Of a DNA stretch of 64,000 nt, positions 16,797-26,114 are shown one piece after another. A program made the position numbers and the translations under genes. Every line of letters starts with the position of its first letter. Position 1 is the stretch's first letter. The notes below the pieces were generated by a model. The model was not told where the DNA came from, did no database searches, and saw only the letters and a program-made list of their open reading frames with translations. Source of the stretch: an uncultured Sphingomonas sp. (GTDB lineage Bacteria; Pseudomonadota; Alphaproteobacteria; Sphingomonadales; Sphingomonadaceae); contig NZ_CAJYQD010000034.1 of the NCBI RefSeq assembly GCF_913776855.1, positions 1-64,000 of the forward strand, in the 5' to 3' direction.

Positions 16797-19700
16797 ATGC
16801 CCGACCTGTCCAAGATCCTGACCGCCCCCCGCTCGCTCACCCTCGCAGGGGTTCCGGCCGGCTTCCTCCCCGTCCTGCTCGCCGACCTCGCCCGCGGCGC
16901 TAAGGGCGATCTGATCTACATCGCCCCCGACGAAGCGGCGATGCGCGCCATCGCGACCACCGCGCCGTTCTTCGCCCCCGACCTCTCGGTGCTGCAATTC
17001 CCCGCGTGGGACTGCCTCCCCTACGACCGCGCCAGCCCGACACTGCGCTCGATGGCCGAACGCCTGTCCGCGCTCCACACGCTTCAGACGACGGCGAAAG
17101 GCCCGCGCCTGATCGTCACCACCGTCAACGCCGCGACCCAGCGCACGCTGACCCCGTTCCGCATCCGTCAGTTGGTCGCGCGCCTCGCGCCCGGCGAGCG
17201 CATCTCGCTCCCCCGCCTCTCCGCCCTGTTGCAAGCCAACGGCTATAACCGCGTCGATACCGTCCATGACGCGGGTGAGTTCGCGGTGCGCGGCGGCCTG
17301 GTCGACCTGTGGCCGTCAGGCTCCGATGTCGGCCTGCGCCTCGACTTTTTCGGCGACGAGATCGAAACCGTCCGCACCTTCAGCCCCGAGGACCAGCGCA
17401 CCACCGGCCGCGTCGACGGCTTCACTCTCCTTCCCGCCTCCGAAGCACTGCTCGACGAAGACTCGATCAAGCGCTTCCGCACCCGCTATCGCGAGAAAAT
17501 CGGCGCGACCGCGACCGGCGACCCGATCTATCAGGCGATCAGCGACGGCCGCCGCCTGTCGGGCATGGAACATTGGCTGCCCTTTTTCGAAGAACGCCTC
17601 GAAACCTTTTTCGACCACCTCTCGCCAGAAGCCGTCATCGTCCGCGACGCGGGCGTCCCAGCCGCTGCCGAGCAGCGCTTCGAATCGATCACCGACTATC
17701 ACACCAACCGCGTCCGCGCGCAGACCAGCGATCCGGGCAGCTACCGCCCGCTGCTGCCCGCCGCGCTCTATCTGTCGGCCGATGAATGGGCCGACCGCCT
17801 GTCGGACACCGCCGCGCATCAGGTCACACCCTTCCACGCGCCCGACAGCGCCACCTCGATCGATTTCGAGGTCGACGGCCCGCGCGACTTCACCCCCGAA
17901 CGTACGCAACAGGCAAACATCTACGAAGCCGTCGTCGATCACATCGCCGGCCTTCGCAAGCAAGGCCGCAAGCCGATCCTCGCCAGCTATTCGGAGGGTG
18001 CGCGCGAGCGGCTGATGGGCCTGCTCGCCGATCACGACCTGACCGGCGTGTCGACCGTCGAGACTTGGCAGCAGGCGCTGGGCGGCGCGAAGTCGACCGT
18101 CTCCTTCGTCGTCCTGCCCCTCGACCACGGCTTCACCGCCGCCGATGTCGCGGTGCTGACCGAACAGGACATGCTCGGCGACCGACTCGTCCGCCGGGCC
18201 AGGCGCCGCAAGAATACCGACGCCTTCCTGCAGGAACTCGCCACCCTTTCCCCCGGCGACCTCGTCGTCCATGCCGACCACGGCATCGGCCGCTATGTCG
18301 GGCTGACCCAGGTGCCGGTGGCCAAGGCCCCGCACGACTGCGTCCAGCTCGAATATGCCGGCGGCGACAAGCTCTACGTGCCGGTCGAAAACCTCGAAGT
18401 CCTCAGCCGCTACGGCGCGGGGGAGGAAGGGGCATCGCTCGACCGTCTGGGCGGGGAGGCATGGCAGCGACGCAAGGCGCGGATGAAGGATCGCATCCGC
18501 GAAATCGCGGGTGACCTGATCGCTACCGCCGCCAAGCGCGCCATGCGCCCCGCCGACATCGCCGAACCCGACAGCGGCGGCTATCCCGCCTTCGTCGACC
18601 GTTTCCCCTATCAGGAAACCGACGACCAGGAACGCGCCATCGCCGACGTGCTGGAGGATCTGGGCGCGGGCAAGCCGATGGACCGCCTCGTCGTCGGCGA
18701 CGTGGGCTTCGGCAAGACCGAGGTCGCGCTCCGCGCCGCCTTCGTCGCGGCGATGGCCGGAATGCAGGTCGCCATCGTCTGCCCGACGACGCTCCTCGCC
18801 CGCCAGCACTACAACAATTTCAAGGCCCGCTTCGAAGGCTTCCCGATCGAGGTCGGCCGCCTCTCCCGCCTCGTCACCGCAACCGAGGCGAAGAAGGTCC
18901 GCGACGGCCTGACCGACGGGACGATCGACGTGGTCGTCGGCACCCACGCCGTCCTCTCCAAACAGGTCGATTTCAAACGCCTGGGGCTGGTCATCGTCGA
19001 CGAGGAACAGCGCTTCGGCGTGACCCACAAGGAACGGCTGAAGGCGATGAAGGCCGACGTCCACGTCCTGACGCTCACCGCCACCCCGATCCCGCGCACG
19101 CTGCAGATGGCGATGTCGGGCCTGCGGGAGCTGTCGGTGATCCAGACCCCGCCGGTCGATCGCCTGGCGGTCCGCACCTACATCATGCCATGGGACCCGG
19201 TGGTGCTGCGCGAGGCGCTCCTGCGTGAACATTATCGCGGCGGCCAGGCCTATTTCGTTACGCCGCGCATCGCCGACCTTCCCGACATCGAGAAATTCCT
19301 GACCGAGGAGGTTCCCGAAATCCGCTACGTCGTCGCGCACGGGCAAATGGCGCCGAGCGAGGTCGAGGAACGCATGTCGGCCTTCTACGACAAGCGCTAC
19401 GACCTGCTGGTGTCGACCACCATCGTCGAATCCGGCCTCGACATCCCGTCCGCCAACACCCTCATCATCAACCGCGCCGACAAGTTCGGCTTAGCGCAAC
19501 TCTACCAGCTGCGCGGGCGCGTCGGCCGGTCGAAGACCCGCGCCTATGCCTATATGACCACGCCCCCCGAACGCTTGGTCAGCGAGGCGGCGGAAAAGCG
19601 GCTGAAGGTCATCTCCGACCTCGAATCGCTGGGCGCAGGCTTCCAGCTCGCCAGCCACGACCTCGACCAGCGCGGCGCCGGCAACCTGCTCGGCGACGAG

Positions 19701-20255
19701 CAGTCCGGCCATATCAAGGAAGTCGGCTTCGAACTCTACCAGTCGATGCTGGAGGAGGCGATCCTCGACGCCAAGGCCGGTGGCCTGCGCGACGACAAGC
19801 CCAAGGACTTCTCGCCCGCGATCACCGTCGACGCGCCAATCCTGATCCCGGAGGATTACGTCCCCGACCTCGACCTGCGCATGGGTCTCTACCGCCGCCT
19901 GAACGATGTCGAGGATCGCGCCGGCATTGACGCCTTCGCCACCGAACTGATCGACCGCTTCGGCAAGCTGCCGCTCGCCACCGCCAACCTGCTGCAACTG
20001 ATCGAGGCCAAGCTGAACGCGAAAAAGGCGTGCATCGCCAAGATCGATGTCGGCGCCAAAGGCGCGATCGTCAGCTTCCACGAGGACAAATTCCCCAGCG
20101 TCGAAGGGCTGCTCGCCTATGTCGACAAGCTCAACGGCACCGCAAAGCTGCGCCCCGACATGCGCCTGGTCATCAGCCGCAGCTTCGGCGACCCACAGAC
20201 ACGGCTTAACGCCGCGCTGCAAATCTCGCGCGGGCTGGCGAAGGCGGCGGGGTAG
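16797..20255 (+). CDS. mfd: Transcription-repair coupling factor Mfd
   Basis: 1152 residues from ATG 16797 (TAGGAAC just upstream). Mfd removes RNA polymerase stalled at DNA damage and recruits UvrA. The N-terminal UvrB-like part contains FPAWDCLPYDR. The RNA-polymerase-interacting domain starts near LSPGDLVVHADHGIGRYVGL. The translocase has Walker A VGDVGFGKTEVALRA, DEEQ (VIVDEEQRFGV), TATPIPRTLQMA and LRGRVGRSKTRAYAY. The C-terminal TRCF domain (PEDYVPDLDLRMGLYRRL) is complete. The reading frame extends upstream into repeats, which are excluded. Confidence 0.97.
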   Translation: MPDLSKILTAPRSLTLAGVPAGFLPVLLADLARGAKGDLIYIAPDEAAMRAIATTAPFFAPDLSVLQFPAWDCLPYDRASPTLRSMAERLSALHTLQTTAKGPRLIVTTVNAATQRTLTPFRIRQLVARLAPGERISLPRLSALLQANGYNRVDTVHDAGEFAVRGGLVDLWPSGSDVGLRLDFFGDEIETVRTFSPEDQRTTGRVDGFTLLPASEALLDEDSIKRFRTRYREKIGATATGDPIYQAISDGRRLSGMEHWLPFFEERLETFFDHLSPEAVIVRDAGVPAAAEQRFESITDYHTNRVRAQTSDPGSYRPLLPAALYLSADEWADRLSDTAAHQVTPFHAPDSATSIDFEVDGPRDFTPERTQQANIYEAVVDHIAGLRKQGRKPILASYSEGARERLMGLLADHDLTGVSTVETWQQALGGAKSTVSFVVLPLDHGFTAADVAVLTEQDMLGDRLVRRARRRKNTDAFLQELATLSPGDLVVHADHGIGRYVGLTQVPVAKAPHDCVQLEYAGGDKLYVPVENLEVLSRYGAGEEGASLDRLGGEAWQRRKARMKDRIREIAGDLIATAAKRAMRPADIAEPDSGGYPAFVDRFPYQETDDQERAIADVLEDLGAGKPMDRLVVGDVGFGKTEVALRAAFVAAMAGMQVAIVCPTTLLARQHYNNFKARFEGFPIEVGRLSRLVTATEAKKVRDGLTDGTIDVVVGTHAVLSKQVDFKRLGLVIVDEEQRFGVTHKERLKAMKADVHVLTLTATPIPRTLQMAMSGLRELSVIQTPPVDRLAVRTYIMPWDPVVLREALLREHYRGGQAYFVTPRIADLPDIEKFLTEEVPEIRYVVAHGQMAPSEVEERMSAFYDKRYDLLVSTTIVESGLDIPSANTLIINRADKFGLAQLYQLRGRVGRSKTRAYAYMTTPPERLVSEAAEKRLKVISDLESLGAGFQLASHDLDQRGAGNLLGDEQSGHIKEVGFELYQSMLEEAILDAKAGGLRDDKPKDFSPAITVDAPILIPEDYVPDLDLRMGLYRRLNDVEDRAGIDAFATELIDRFGKLPLATANLLQLIEAKLNAKKACIAKIDVGAKGAIVSFHEDKFPSVEGLLAYVDKLNGTAKLRPDMRLVISRSFGDPQTRLNAALQISRGLAKAAG

Positions 20256-20264
20256 TGCCGCCGG

Positions 20265-21722
20265 TCAGTGCGTCGCCGGCGCTTCCCTCGCAAAGGGCAC
20301 GTCGAACGGCCCGGTGACGATCCGCCCGGCAACATCTGATGCTGCGCGGTCGATCCGCAGCACGAGATCGTTCGACAGGATGAAATAGGTGTCGGACGAC
20401 ATGGCGTAGAGCGGCTCGCTGACCCCTTCCTTCATCGACAAGGCCAGCCCCGCACCCTGCCGCAGGATCGAAAACGATCCCAGCTGCGGAATGGCGTAAT
20501 TGCCGACCATGCGTGCAGCGGTGGCTTCGGGGATCGGCAGGCTGCGACGCACGACGCTGCGATAGCTTGGCCAGTCATAGGCAGCGGCGACGCTGCGCGT
20601 GATCTCCATTGCCAGTTCGTTGCCTTGTGCGCCGTTGGTCATCACCGCGACCCCGTCGCCCGATCGGCTAAAGGCAACCAGGAAATTCTCATATCCCTCG
20701 TTACTGCCACCATGCGAAAAGGCGCGGTTATCGGGTGCACCATGCACTTCGAGGCCGAGGCCATAATCGCCCTTGCCCGGTGTCAACATCGCGATTGCCA
20801 GCTTCTGCGCAAGCAACCCGCCCGGCCGCCGCACGCTGTCACGCACCGCGATGGCATAGCGCAGCAGGTCGCTGGGCGTGCTCCACATTCCGGCGGCGGC
20901 CAGTTCGGGATAACGATGCGGCCCGCCATCGACCGGCTTGCCCAGTCCGTCATGCGGCCACGCCGCCGTCGCCAGCGCTGCGGCATCGATCGGCTGGGCA
21001 AAGCGGCTGTGCGTCATCCCCGCCGGGCGTAACACCTCGTCCTGCAACACCGTGGCAAAGGGTTTGCCGGTGACATCCCCGATCAGCTTTTGAATAACCG
21101 TATAGCCGCCCCCGGAATAGCGCCACATCGTCCCCGGCGGAGTGTCCACCACGACCGGCTTTGTATTGGCGGGCGCGCGTCCGGCCAGCACGTCGTCGAC
21201 GCTCGGCATCGCCGCCCCGGCGGCATAGCCCGGAAAGCCATGCACCGTCGTTCCCGCAGTGTGCGACAATAGCGCGCGCAGCGTCACCTGCACGCCCGGC
21301 GGCGTCGGCAGCTTCCATCCCTTCAACCGCGCGTTCACGTCGCCGTCCAGCGTCAACCGATGCTGGTCGACCAGCCGCAGCGCTGCCAGCGCCGTCACCG
21401 GTTTGCTGATCGATCCCGCTTGGAACAAGGTGTCGGGTGTCACCGCGCGGCCGTCGGCACGGGTGACTCCATATCCCTTGGCCCATACGATCCGTCCGTC
21501 GTGCAGCACTGCTACGCTGACCCCCGGTACCTTCAACCGCTGCATTTCTGCAGCGATCGTCCGGCGCGGCACGGGCGCATCAGCCAGCACGACAGCCGGC
21601 ACCAGCCCCTGTTCGACTGCGACGATCTTTGTCGCCTCGCCCTTCTCCGGCCGGGCGGTCACGGGCGTCGACAGCAACACGGCAAAGCAGTTTAGGGCAA
21701 TCGATCGGCGCATCATGTTCAT
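20265..21722 (-). CDS. Beta-lactamase-family serine hydrolase (class C/esterase type), exported
   Basis: 485 residues with an N-terminal signal-like stretch (MRRSIALNCFAVLLSTPVTA). The active-site motif SxxK is S104-I-S-K107 in FQAGSISKPVTALAA. The YxN equivalent reads YSGGGYTVIQ, and the third box is HGG in FSHGGSNEGYENFLVAF. This family includes class C beta-lactamases, D-aminopeptidases and esterases. The C-terminal ~120 residues form an extra domain (EGVSEPLYAMSSDTYFIL), as in esterase/peptidase-type members. It is convergent with mfd. The substrate cannot be told from sequence; antibiotic resistance should not be assumed. Confidence 0.85.
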   Translation of the reverse strand: MNMMRRSIALNCFAVLLSTPVTARPEKGEATKIVAVEQGLVPAVVLADAPVPRRTIAAEMQRLKVPGVSVAVLHDGRIVWAKGYGVTRADGRAVTPDTLFQAGSISKPVTALAALRLVDQHRLTLDGDVNARLKGWKLPTPPGVQVTLRALLSHTAGTTVHGFPGYAAGAAMPSVDDVLAGRAPANTKPVVVDTPPGTMWRYSGGGYTVIQKLIGDVTGKPFATVLQDEVLRPAGMTHSRFAQPIDAAALATAAWPHDGLGKPVDGGPHRYPELAAAGMWSTPSDLLRYAIAVRDSVRRPGGLLAQKLAIAMLTPGKGDYGLGLEVHGAPDNRAFSHGGSNEGYENFLVAFSRSGDGVAVMTNGAQGNELAMEITRSVAAAYDWPSYRSVVRRSLPIPEATAARMVGNYAIPQLGSFSILRQGAGLALSMKEGVSEPLYAMSSDTYFILSNDLVLRIDRAASDVAGRIVTGPFDVPFAREAPATH

Positions 21723-21825
21723 CTTCGGTTCGGGTCGGGTATCGCGGCCTTAAAGCGTCACTGTCTCCGCCGGCAAGCCTGCGCCGACGCCTTACCGATC
21801 GCCTACGACCCGGACGATCGCTGCA

Positions 21826-22302
21826 TTATCTGACCGACCACGTCACCGATACGATCCGCCAGCCGTCATTGCTGCGGACGAGCAGCCAATGCTCCATCCC
21901 CGCATTCACCTCGACGCCGTCCATCCTGAACGAATAGTCGAACGACATCGCGGCGGAATCGCCGTCGCGGTTGATCCGGATGTTGCGGAAATCCTCTTGC
22001 GAATGGCCCTTGCGCGACACGATGCTGTCGATGAACGCGGTCGGACTGTTGCCCGGATCGAACGCCGCCTTGATGCCCTTGCTCGTCGGGTCCTTCGCCA
22101 CCGCCCGATCGCTCATGACCTCCTGCCAATTGGTCGCCTCGGGCCGCAGGAACAACGACAGGAACGCCGCCTTGTCGCGATGCTCGATCGCGTGCTGGAA
22201 CCTGGCCGCCAGCGCGCGGATGTCGCGGTCGCCGGTGTCCGTGGCCCTGGCCGGCGCCGGGCTGCCCGCGGCCACCATCGCTGCGATCATCACCGGCGTC
22301 AT
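21826..22302 (-). CDS. Exported NTF2-like protein
   Basis: About 158 residues from the ATG at 22302, preferred because AGGGGA lies about 8 nt upstream; the in-frame ATG at 22308 is too close to that SD. A signal peptide is likely (MTPVMIAAMVAAGSPAPARA). The mature part has the helix-then-sheet pattern of SnoaL/NTF2-like folds: ALAARFQHAIEHRDKAAFLSLF early and the final strand GWRIVSVTWSVR. NTF2-like proteins range from enzymes to ligand-binding domains; no catalytic residues are evident. It lies alone between the serine hydrolase and the porin genes. Confidence 0.65.
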   Translation of the reverse strand: MTPVMIAAMVAAGSPAPARATDTGDRDIRALAARFQHAIEHRDKAAFLSLFLRPEATNWQEVMSDRAVAKDPTSKGIKAAFDPGNSPTAFIDSIVSRKGHSQEDFRNIRINRDGDSAAMSFDYSFRMDGVEVNAGMEHWLLVRSNDGWRIVSVTWSVR

Positions 22303-22477
22303 CGACATTTCCCCTGCTGCGGACCGATCACGCCGGAAGGTGCGAGTCGCTGCCCTGTCGAGGACCGGAGATAGACCGACCGCAACCCGCCTCGCCAGCG
22401 CGCGGTGCAACCGACGCGCACTTTCCTACACGTCGCCCCGCTGCCATCCTGCACACCGGCCACCATCCCGCCACGCC

Positions 22478-22540
22478 CTTTGACACCGCCGCTCCCCACG
22501 TCGCGCAATCAGCGCACGAGTGTGAACTTAGTGAACTTTG
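22478..22540. repeat. Repeat family F (TTTGACACCGCC ... GTGAACTT tandem), copy 1
   Basis: CTTTGACACCGCC, about 20 nt, then GCGCAA and AGCGCACGAG, and finally TGTGAACTTAGTGAACTTTG. A second copy with the same spacing is at 49224 upstream of purE, and a short third copy at 49320. The end is a tandem repeat of GTGAACTT. TTGACA resembles a -35 box, with GCGCAA 17 nt further on in both copies. Here it lies just downstream of the porin gene (which is on the - strand). Confidence 0.7.
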
Positions 22541-22562
22541 ACCACCGCCCGGCGAAAAAGTC

Positions 22563-23966
22563 TTAATAATTCAACTGCAACTGGGTTCGGATCAGATCGC
22601 CCTCGGCTCGCCCCAACCGCCGCTCGTCCGCCTCGGCTCGCTCCATCCGGGCATAGGCGAGCGTCAGCTCCAGCGCGGGGACCGGCTGGAACTCGATGCC
22701 CAGCTCGACCTCGTCGGTTTCCAGCCGGGGCGCATTGACCGCCGCCTTCCACCCGCCGCGATAGGTCTGCCACCGGGCATAGGGCATGAACAGTCCCACC
22801 GGCGACGCCTTCACCCGCGCCATCGCCTGTACATAGCCGCCGTGCAGCGGCTTGGTCGTGATCGCGCGCAGCATCCGGTCATATTCCGGCCCGCGACCCC
22901 AATTCCATTCCGCCTGGAAGCCGATCGGCGCGGGGTACAGGATGGCGTGCAGCCCAACCCGTTCGTCGGCAAAGGCGACCGGACTGACGCCGCCGGTGCG
23001 TACCTCGGGCTGGATGCGGTTGGTATAGGCGCTGCCGCCGATCTCCAGCACGTGCCCGCCGCCGATCTCGAACGGCCAGGTCGCCAGTGCGACCGCCATC
23101 ACCGCGTCGTTCGTTTCCTCGCGGTTCACGCCCTGCCCGTTATAGATGCCCAGACCGAACGCGCCGTAATTACCGAACAGCTTCTGCCCATCCTTGGTCA
23201 GCCGTTCCCAGATGTCGTCGACATAGGCCGGCGTGTAATAGGCGACGACACCGATGTCGCGTTCGCTCGGCACGCCGCTGTTGATCGCATCACTGCGGTC
23301 GAGCGTCAGCCGGTTCGACGACGACTGCATATTTTCCCACCCGAACGGCACCTTCGATTGGCCGAAACGCAACCGGAACCGCTTGTCCGGGTCGAGGAAC
23401 GCGTCGAAATAGGCGTCGCGCAGTTGCAGGAACCCTTCGCGCCGCTCGCCGACCGACTGGTTGCTGACCGCCGTCGCGAAATCGGGCTGGAGGTAGAAGG
23501 ACACCCGGTCGCCCAGATCGCCCTGCAGCACCAGCCGGATGCGGCGAAAGGTAAAGCCGGTATCGTCGCCGATGCCGCTGTCATGCACCGACCGCAATCG
23601 GGCAACGCCATCGGGCGCGGTCCGATCACCCGACACGATCTCGTTCAGCCGCAGCTGGGTATAGCCGCGCAGCCGGATGCGATCATACCATTTCTCGCGC
23701 CGGGCCGGTGCGGGGGCGGTCGCGGAGGCAAGCTGGGTGCCCGCCTCGGGCACTGTCTGCGGAGCGACAGCAACCTGCGGCGCGGGCGCGACGGGCGCCA
23801 CCGGCCCACCAGCGGCGGTGGCGGTCGCGGCCTGCGCTGCCTTCATCTCGGCGATGGCCGCCTTCAGCTCGTCGATCTGACGTTGCAGCTCCTGCACCGT
23901 CTGCGCGGCGGCGGGTGGTGCGACCAGAAACGATGTGGCGACGATCGCCGGAAAGAGCTGCTGCAT
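22563..23966 (-). CDS. Outer-membrane porin (phosphate-selective porin O/P type)
   Basis: 467 residues. A signal peptide (MQQLFPAIVATSFLVAPPAAAQ) is followed by a short coiled coil (TVQELQRQIDELKAAIAEMKAAQ), which in this family forms a periplasmic stalk. An Ala/Pro-rich linker leads to the barrel. The barrel shows alternating strands such as RIRLRGYTQLRLNE, FTFRRIRLVLQGDLGDRVSFYLQPDF and RFRLRFGQSKVPFGWENM. It ends in an aromatic residue (LQLNY), as outer-membrane barrels do. Family members pass phosphate or other anions; the solute here is not known. No pst or pho gene is nearby. Confidence 0.88.
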   Translation of the reverse strand: MQQLFPAIVATSFLVAPPAAAQTVQELQRQIDELKAAIAEMKAAQAATATAAGGPVAPVAPAPQVAVAPQTVPEAGTQLASATAPAPARREKWYDRIRLRGYTQLRLNEIVSGDRTAPDGVARLRSVHDSGIGDDTGFTFRRIRLVLQGDLGDRVSFYLQPDFATAVSNQSVGERREGFLQLRDAYFDAFLDPDKRFRLRFGQSKVPFGWENMQSSSNRLTLDRSDAINSGVPSERDIGVVAYYTPAYVDDIWERLTKDGQKLFGNYGAFGLGIYNGQGVNREETNDAVMAVALATWPFEIGGGHVLEIGGSAYTNRIQPEVRTGGVSPVAFADERVGLHAILYPAPIGFQAEWNWGRGPEYDRMLRAITTKPLHGGYVQAMARVKASPVGLFMPYARWQTYRGGWKAAVNAPRLETDEVELGIEFQPVPALELTLAYARMERAEADERRLGRAEGDLIRTQLQLNY

Positions 23967-24032
23967 GGACCCGCGCCATGCCGGTCGGGCACGGCACGGG
24001 TCAAGCGAAGTTTGTGACGGTTCAGTTACGAC

Positions 24033-25445
24033 TCAGATGTGGATCGCGCGGCCGTAAGCGGCCAGCACCGATTCATGCATCGATTCCGAAATGGTCGGGT
24101 GCGCGAACACCGTCTGGGTCAGTTCGGTCTCGGTCGTCTCCAGCTGGCGGGCGACGACATAGCCCTGGATCATCTCGGTCACTTCCGCGCCGACCATGTG
24201 CGCGCCCAAAAGCTCGCCGGTCTTGGCGTCGAACACCGTCTTTACGAAGCCTTCGGCCTCGCCCAGCGCGATCGCCTTGCCGTTGCCGATGAACGGGAAC
24301 TTGCCGACCTTGACGCTGTAGCCCGCTTCCTTGGCCTTCGCCTCGGTAAAGCCGACGCTGGCGACCTGCGGCCGGGCATAGGTGCAGCCTGGAATGTTGT
24401 TCTTGTCCATCGCGTGCGGATGGACGTCCTTGTTGCCCAGCGCCTTGGCGATGGCTTCGGCGGCGATCACGCCCTCATGGCTCGCCTTGTGCGCCAGCCA
24501 CGGCGCGCCGGTCACGTCGCCGATCGCCCAGATGCCGTCGACATTAGTTTTGCCGTAACCGTCGGTCTTGATGTGGCCGCGCTCGGCCTCGATCTTCAGC
24601 GCTTCCAGCCCGATATTCTCGGTGTTCGGCACGATGCCGATCGCGACGATCGCATGGCTGAACTCGGTCGTCTCGACCTTGCCGTCCGGCCCCTTGATCG
24701 CGGCCTTCACGCCCGCCGGGCCGGCTTCCAGCTTTTCGAGGCCCGACTTGGTCTTGATCGTCATGCCCTGCTTGGTCAGCGCCTTGTGCATGAACTCGCT
24801 GACTTCGGCGTCCTCGACCGGCATGATCCGGTCGAGCATCTCGACGATCGTCACGTCGGCGCCCATGTCGTTGTAGAAGCTGGCGAACTCGACCCCGATC
24901 GCGCCCGACCCGATGACCAGCAGCTTGGTCGGCATTTCGGGCGGCACCATCGCGTGGCGATACGTCCAGATCTTGGCACCATCGGCCTTCGCGAACGGCA
25001 GGTCGCGGGCGCGCGCGCCGGTCGCGATGATGATGTGCTTGGCTTCCAGCTCGGTGGTCTTGTCGCCCTGCTTGACGCTCAGCTTGCCCTTGGCCGTGAT
25101 CGTGCCGACGCCCTCATGGACGGCGACCTTGTTCTTCTTCATCAGGCCCTTGATGCCGGCGTTCAGCTGGCCCGCGACCTTGCGGCTGCGATCGACCACC
25201 TTCGCCAGGTCGAAGGACGGCTTCTCGTTCGACAGGCCGTATTGCGCGGCGTGCATCATGTAATGATAGATTTCGGCGGAGCGCAGCAGCGCCTTGGTCG
25301 CGATACAGCCCCAGTTGAGGCAGATGCCGCCCAGCCGTTCGCGCTCGACGATCGCGACCTTCAGGCCGAGCTGGCTCGCCCGGATCGCCGCGACATAGCC
25401 GCCGGGGCCCGAACCAAGCACGATGAGGTCGTAGGATTCAGCCAT
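24033..25445 (-). CDS. lpdA: Dihydrolipoyl dehydrogenase (E3)
   Basis: 470 residues from ATG 25445 (AAAGG 7 nt upstream). This flavoenzyme reoxidises dihydrolipoamide in 2-oxo acid dehydrogenase complexes. FAD-binding DLIVLGSGPGGYVAAIRASQLG is at the N-terminus, the redox disulfide is in GGICLNWGCIATKALL, NAD binding is at LLVIGSGAIGVEFASF, and the C-terminal dimer/active-site region has HAHPTISE-type FAHPTISESMHESV. It is last in a same-strand set with the pyruvate dehydrogenase E2 gene, so it is probably the E3 of that complex. Confidence 0.96.
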   Translation of the reverse strand: MAESYDLIVLGSGPGGYVAAIRASQLGLKVAIVERERLGGICLNWGCIATKALLRSAEIYHYMMHAAQYGLSNEKPSFDLAKVVDRSRKVAGQLNAGIKGLMKKNKVAVHEGVGTITAKGKLSVKQGDKTTELEAKHIIIATGARARDLPFAKADGAKIWTYRHAMVPPEMPTKLLVIGSGAIGVEFASFYNDMGADVTIVEMLDRIMPVEDAEVSEFMHKALTKQGMTIKTKSGLEKLEAGPAGVKAAIKGPDGKVETTEFSHAIVAIGIVPNTENIGLEALKIEAERGHIKTDGYGKTNVDGIWAIGDVTGAPWLAHKASHEGVIAAEAIAKALGNKDVHPHAMDKNNIPGCTYARPQVASVGFTEAKAKEAGYSVKVGKFPFIGNGKAIALGEAEGFVKTVFDAKTGELLGAHMVGAEVTEMIQGYVVARQLETTETELTQTVFAHPTISESMHESVLAAYGRAIHI

Positions 25446-25513
25446 CACTTTACCTTTTCGCTCGTTGCTGCCCGGTCGAGCAGCCGAAATAATTGCCGCA
25501 CGATCGCCGTGCC

Positions 25514-25906
25514 TCAGCCCTCGATCGGTCGCGGGCGGCGATGTTCGTCGATTGCCACGAATACGAAGCGTGCCTGGGTCACGCGGTCGACCGCCTCACC
25601 GAACCGGTCGCGGCGCCACGCCTCGACCTCGATCGTCATCGACGTGCGGCCAACCTTCACGATGTCGGTATAGACCGACACTTCGTCCCCGACCGCAACC
25701 GGCGCGTGGAACTGCATCGCATCGACCGCGATCGTCACTGCCCGCCCCTTGGCATGACGGGCTGCAACCAGTCCAGCAGCCATGTCCATCTGCGACATGA
25801 TCCATCCGCCGAAGATGTCGCCGTACGGGTTGGTGTCGGCCGGCATCGCGGTGACGCGGAGGGCGGGCTGGCCCGGCGGCGGGGCGATGGCATCCTCAAC
25901 GATCAT
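25514..25906 (-). CDS. Acyl-CoA thioesterase, hotdog fold (YciA type)
   Basis: 130 residues. It likely hydrolyses acyl-CoA to free acid and CoA in the cytoplasm. TNPYGDIFGGWIMSQMDMAAG (residues about 25-45) is the family signature with the catalytic Asp region, followed by VDAMQFHAPVAVGDEVSVYTDIVKVGRTSM. The start overlaps the end of the small membrane-protein gene by 11 nt, so it is coupled to the E2 operon. Its place between E2 and lpdA suggests a role near acetyl-CoA or short-chain acyl-CoA pools, which is inference. Confidence 0.9.
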   Translation of the reverse strand: MIVEDAIAPPPGQPALRVTAMPADTNPYGDIFGGWIMSQMDMAAGLVAARHAKGRAVTIAVDAMQFHAPVAVGDEVSVYTDIVKVGRTSMTIEVEAWRRDRFGEAVDRVTQARFVFVAIDEHRRPRPIEG

Positions 25907-26114
25907 GCGATATCCCCTTCGCGCGTTCCTCGGCCATGGCGCGCTGCACCTGCCGGACGCCCAGCACCAGCACGACGACCATCGCTACCCATGTTACCGT
26001 CCAGATGTCGCGCCGTCCCAGCGGATACGACCATGCCGAAAGCGAACCGATCGCCCATGCCGCTGCCACCCCGGCAACGACATGCACGATTTCGGTCAGC
26101 AACCGGGCGCGCAT
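25896..26114 (-). CDS. Small two-helix membrane protein in the E2-lpdA operon
   Basis: 72 residues with two hydrophobic segments (IVHVVAGVAAAWAIGSL and DIWTVTWVAMVVVLVLGV) joined by a short polar loop, and a charged C-terminal tail. The ATG directly abuts the TAA of the E2 gene (TAAATG) and the 3' end overlaps the thioesterase start by 11 nt, which supports translation. I do not recognise the family. The tight packing inside a pyruvate-dehydrogenase operon hints at a linked role, perhaps membrane tethering, but nothing in the sequence proves this. Confidence 0.7.
   Translation of the reverse strand: MRARLLTEIVHVVAGVAAAWAIGSLSAWSYPLGRRDIWTVTWVAMVVVLVLGVRQVQRAMAEERAKGISHDR

Noticed and set aside
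17316..19346. A 676-codon open frame on the - strand inside mfd
   Set aside because: Antisense to well-conserved Mfd motifs, with composition typical of a complement frame.
20265..21722. Serine hydrolase as a beta-lactamase resistance gene
   Set aside because: It has SxxK but YSG rather than YAN or YSN, and an extra C-terminal domain typical of esterase/peptidase members, so resistance cannot be claimed.
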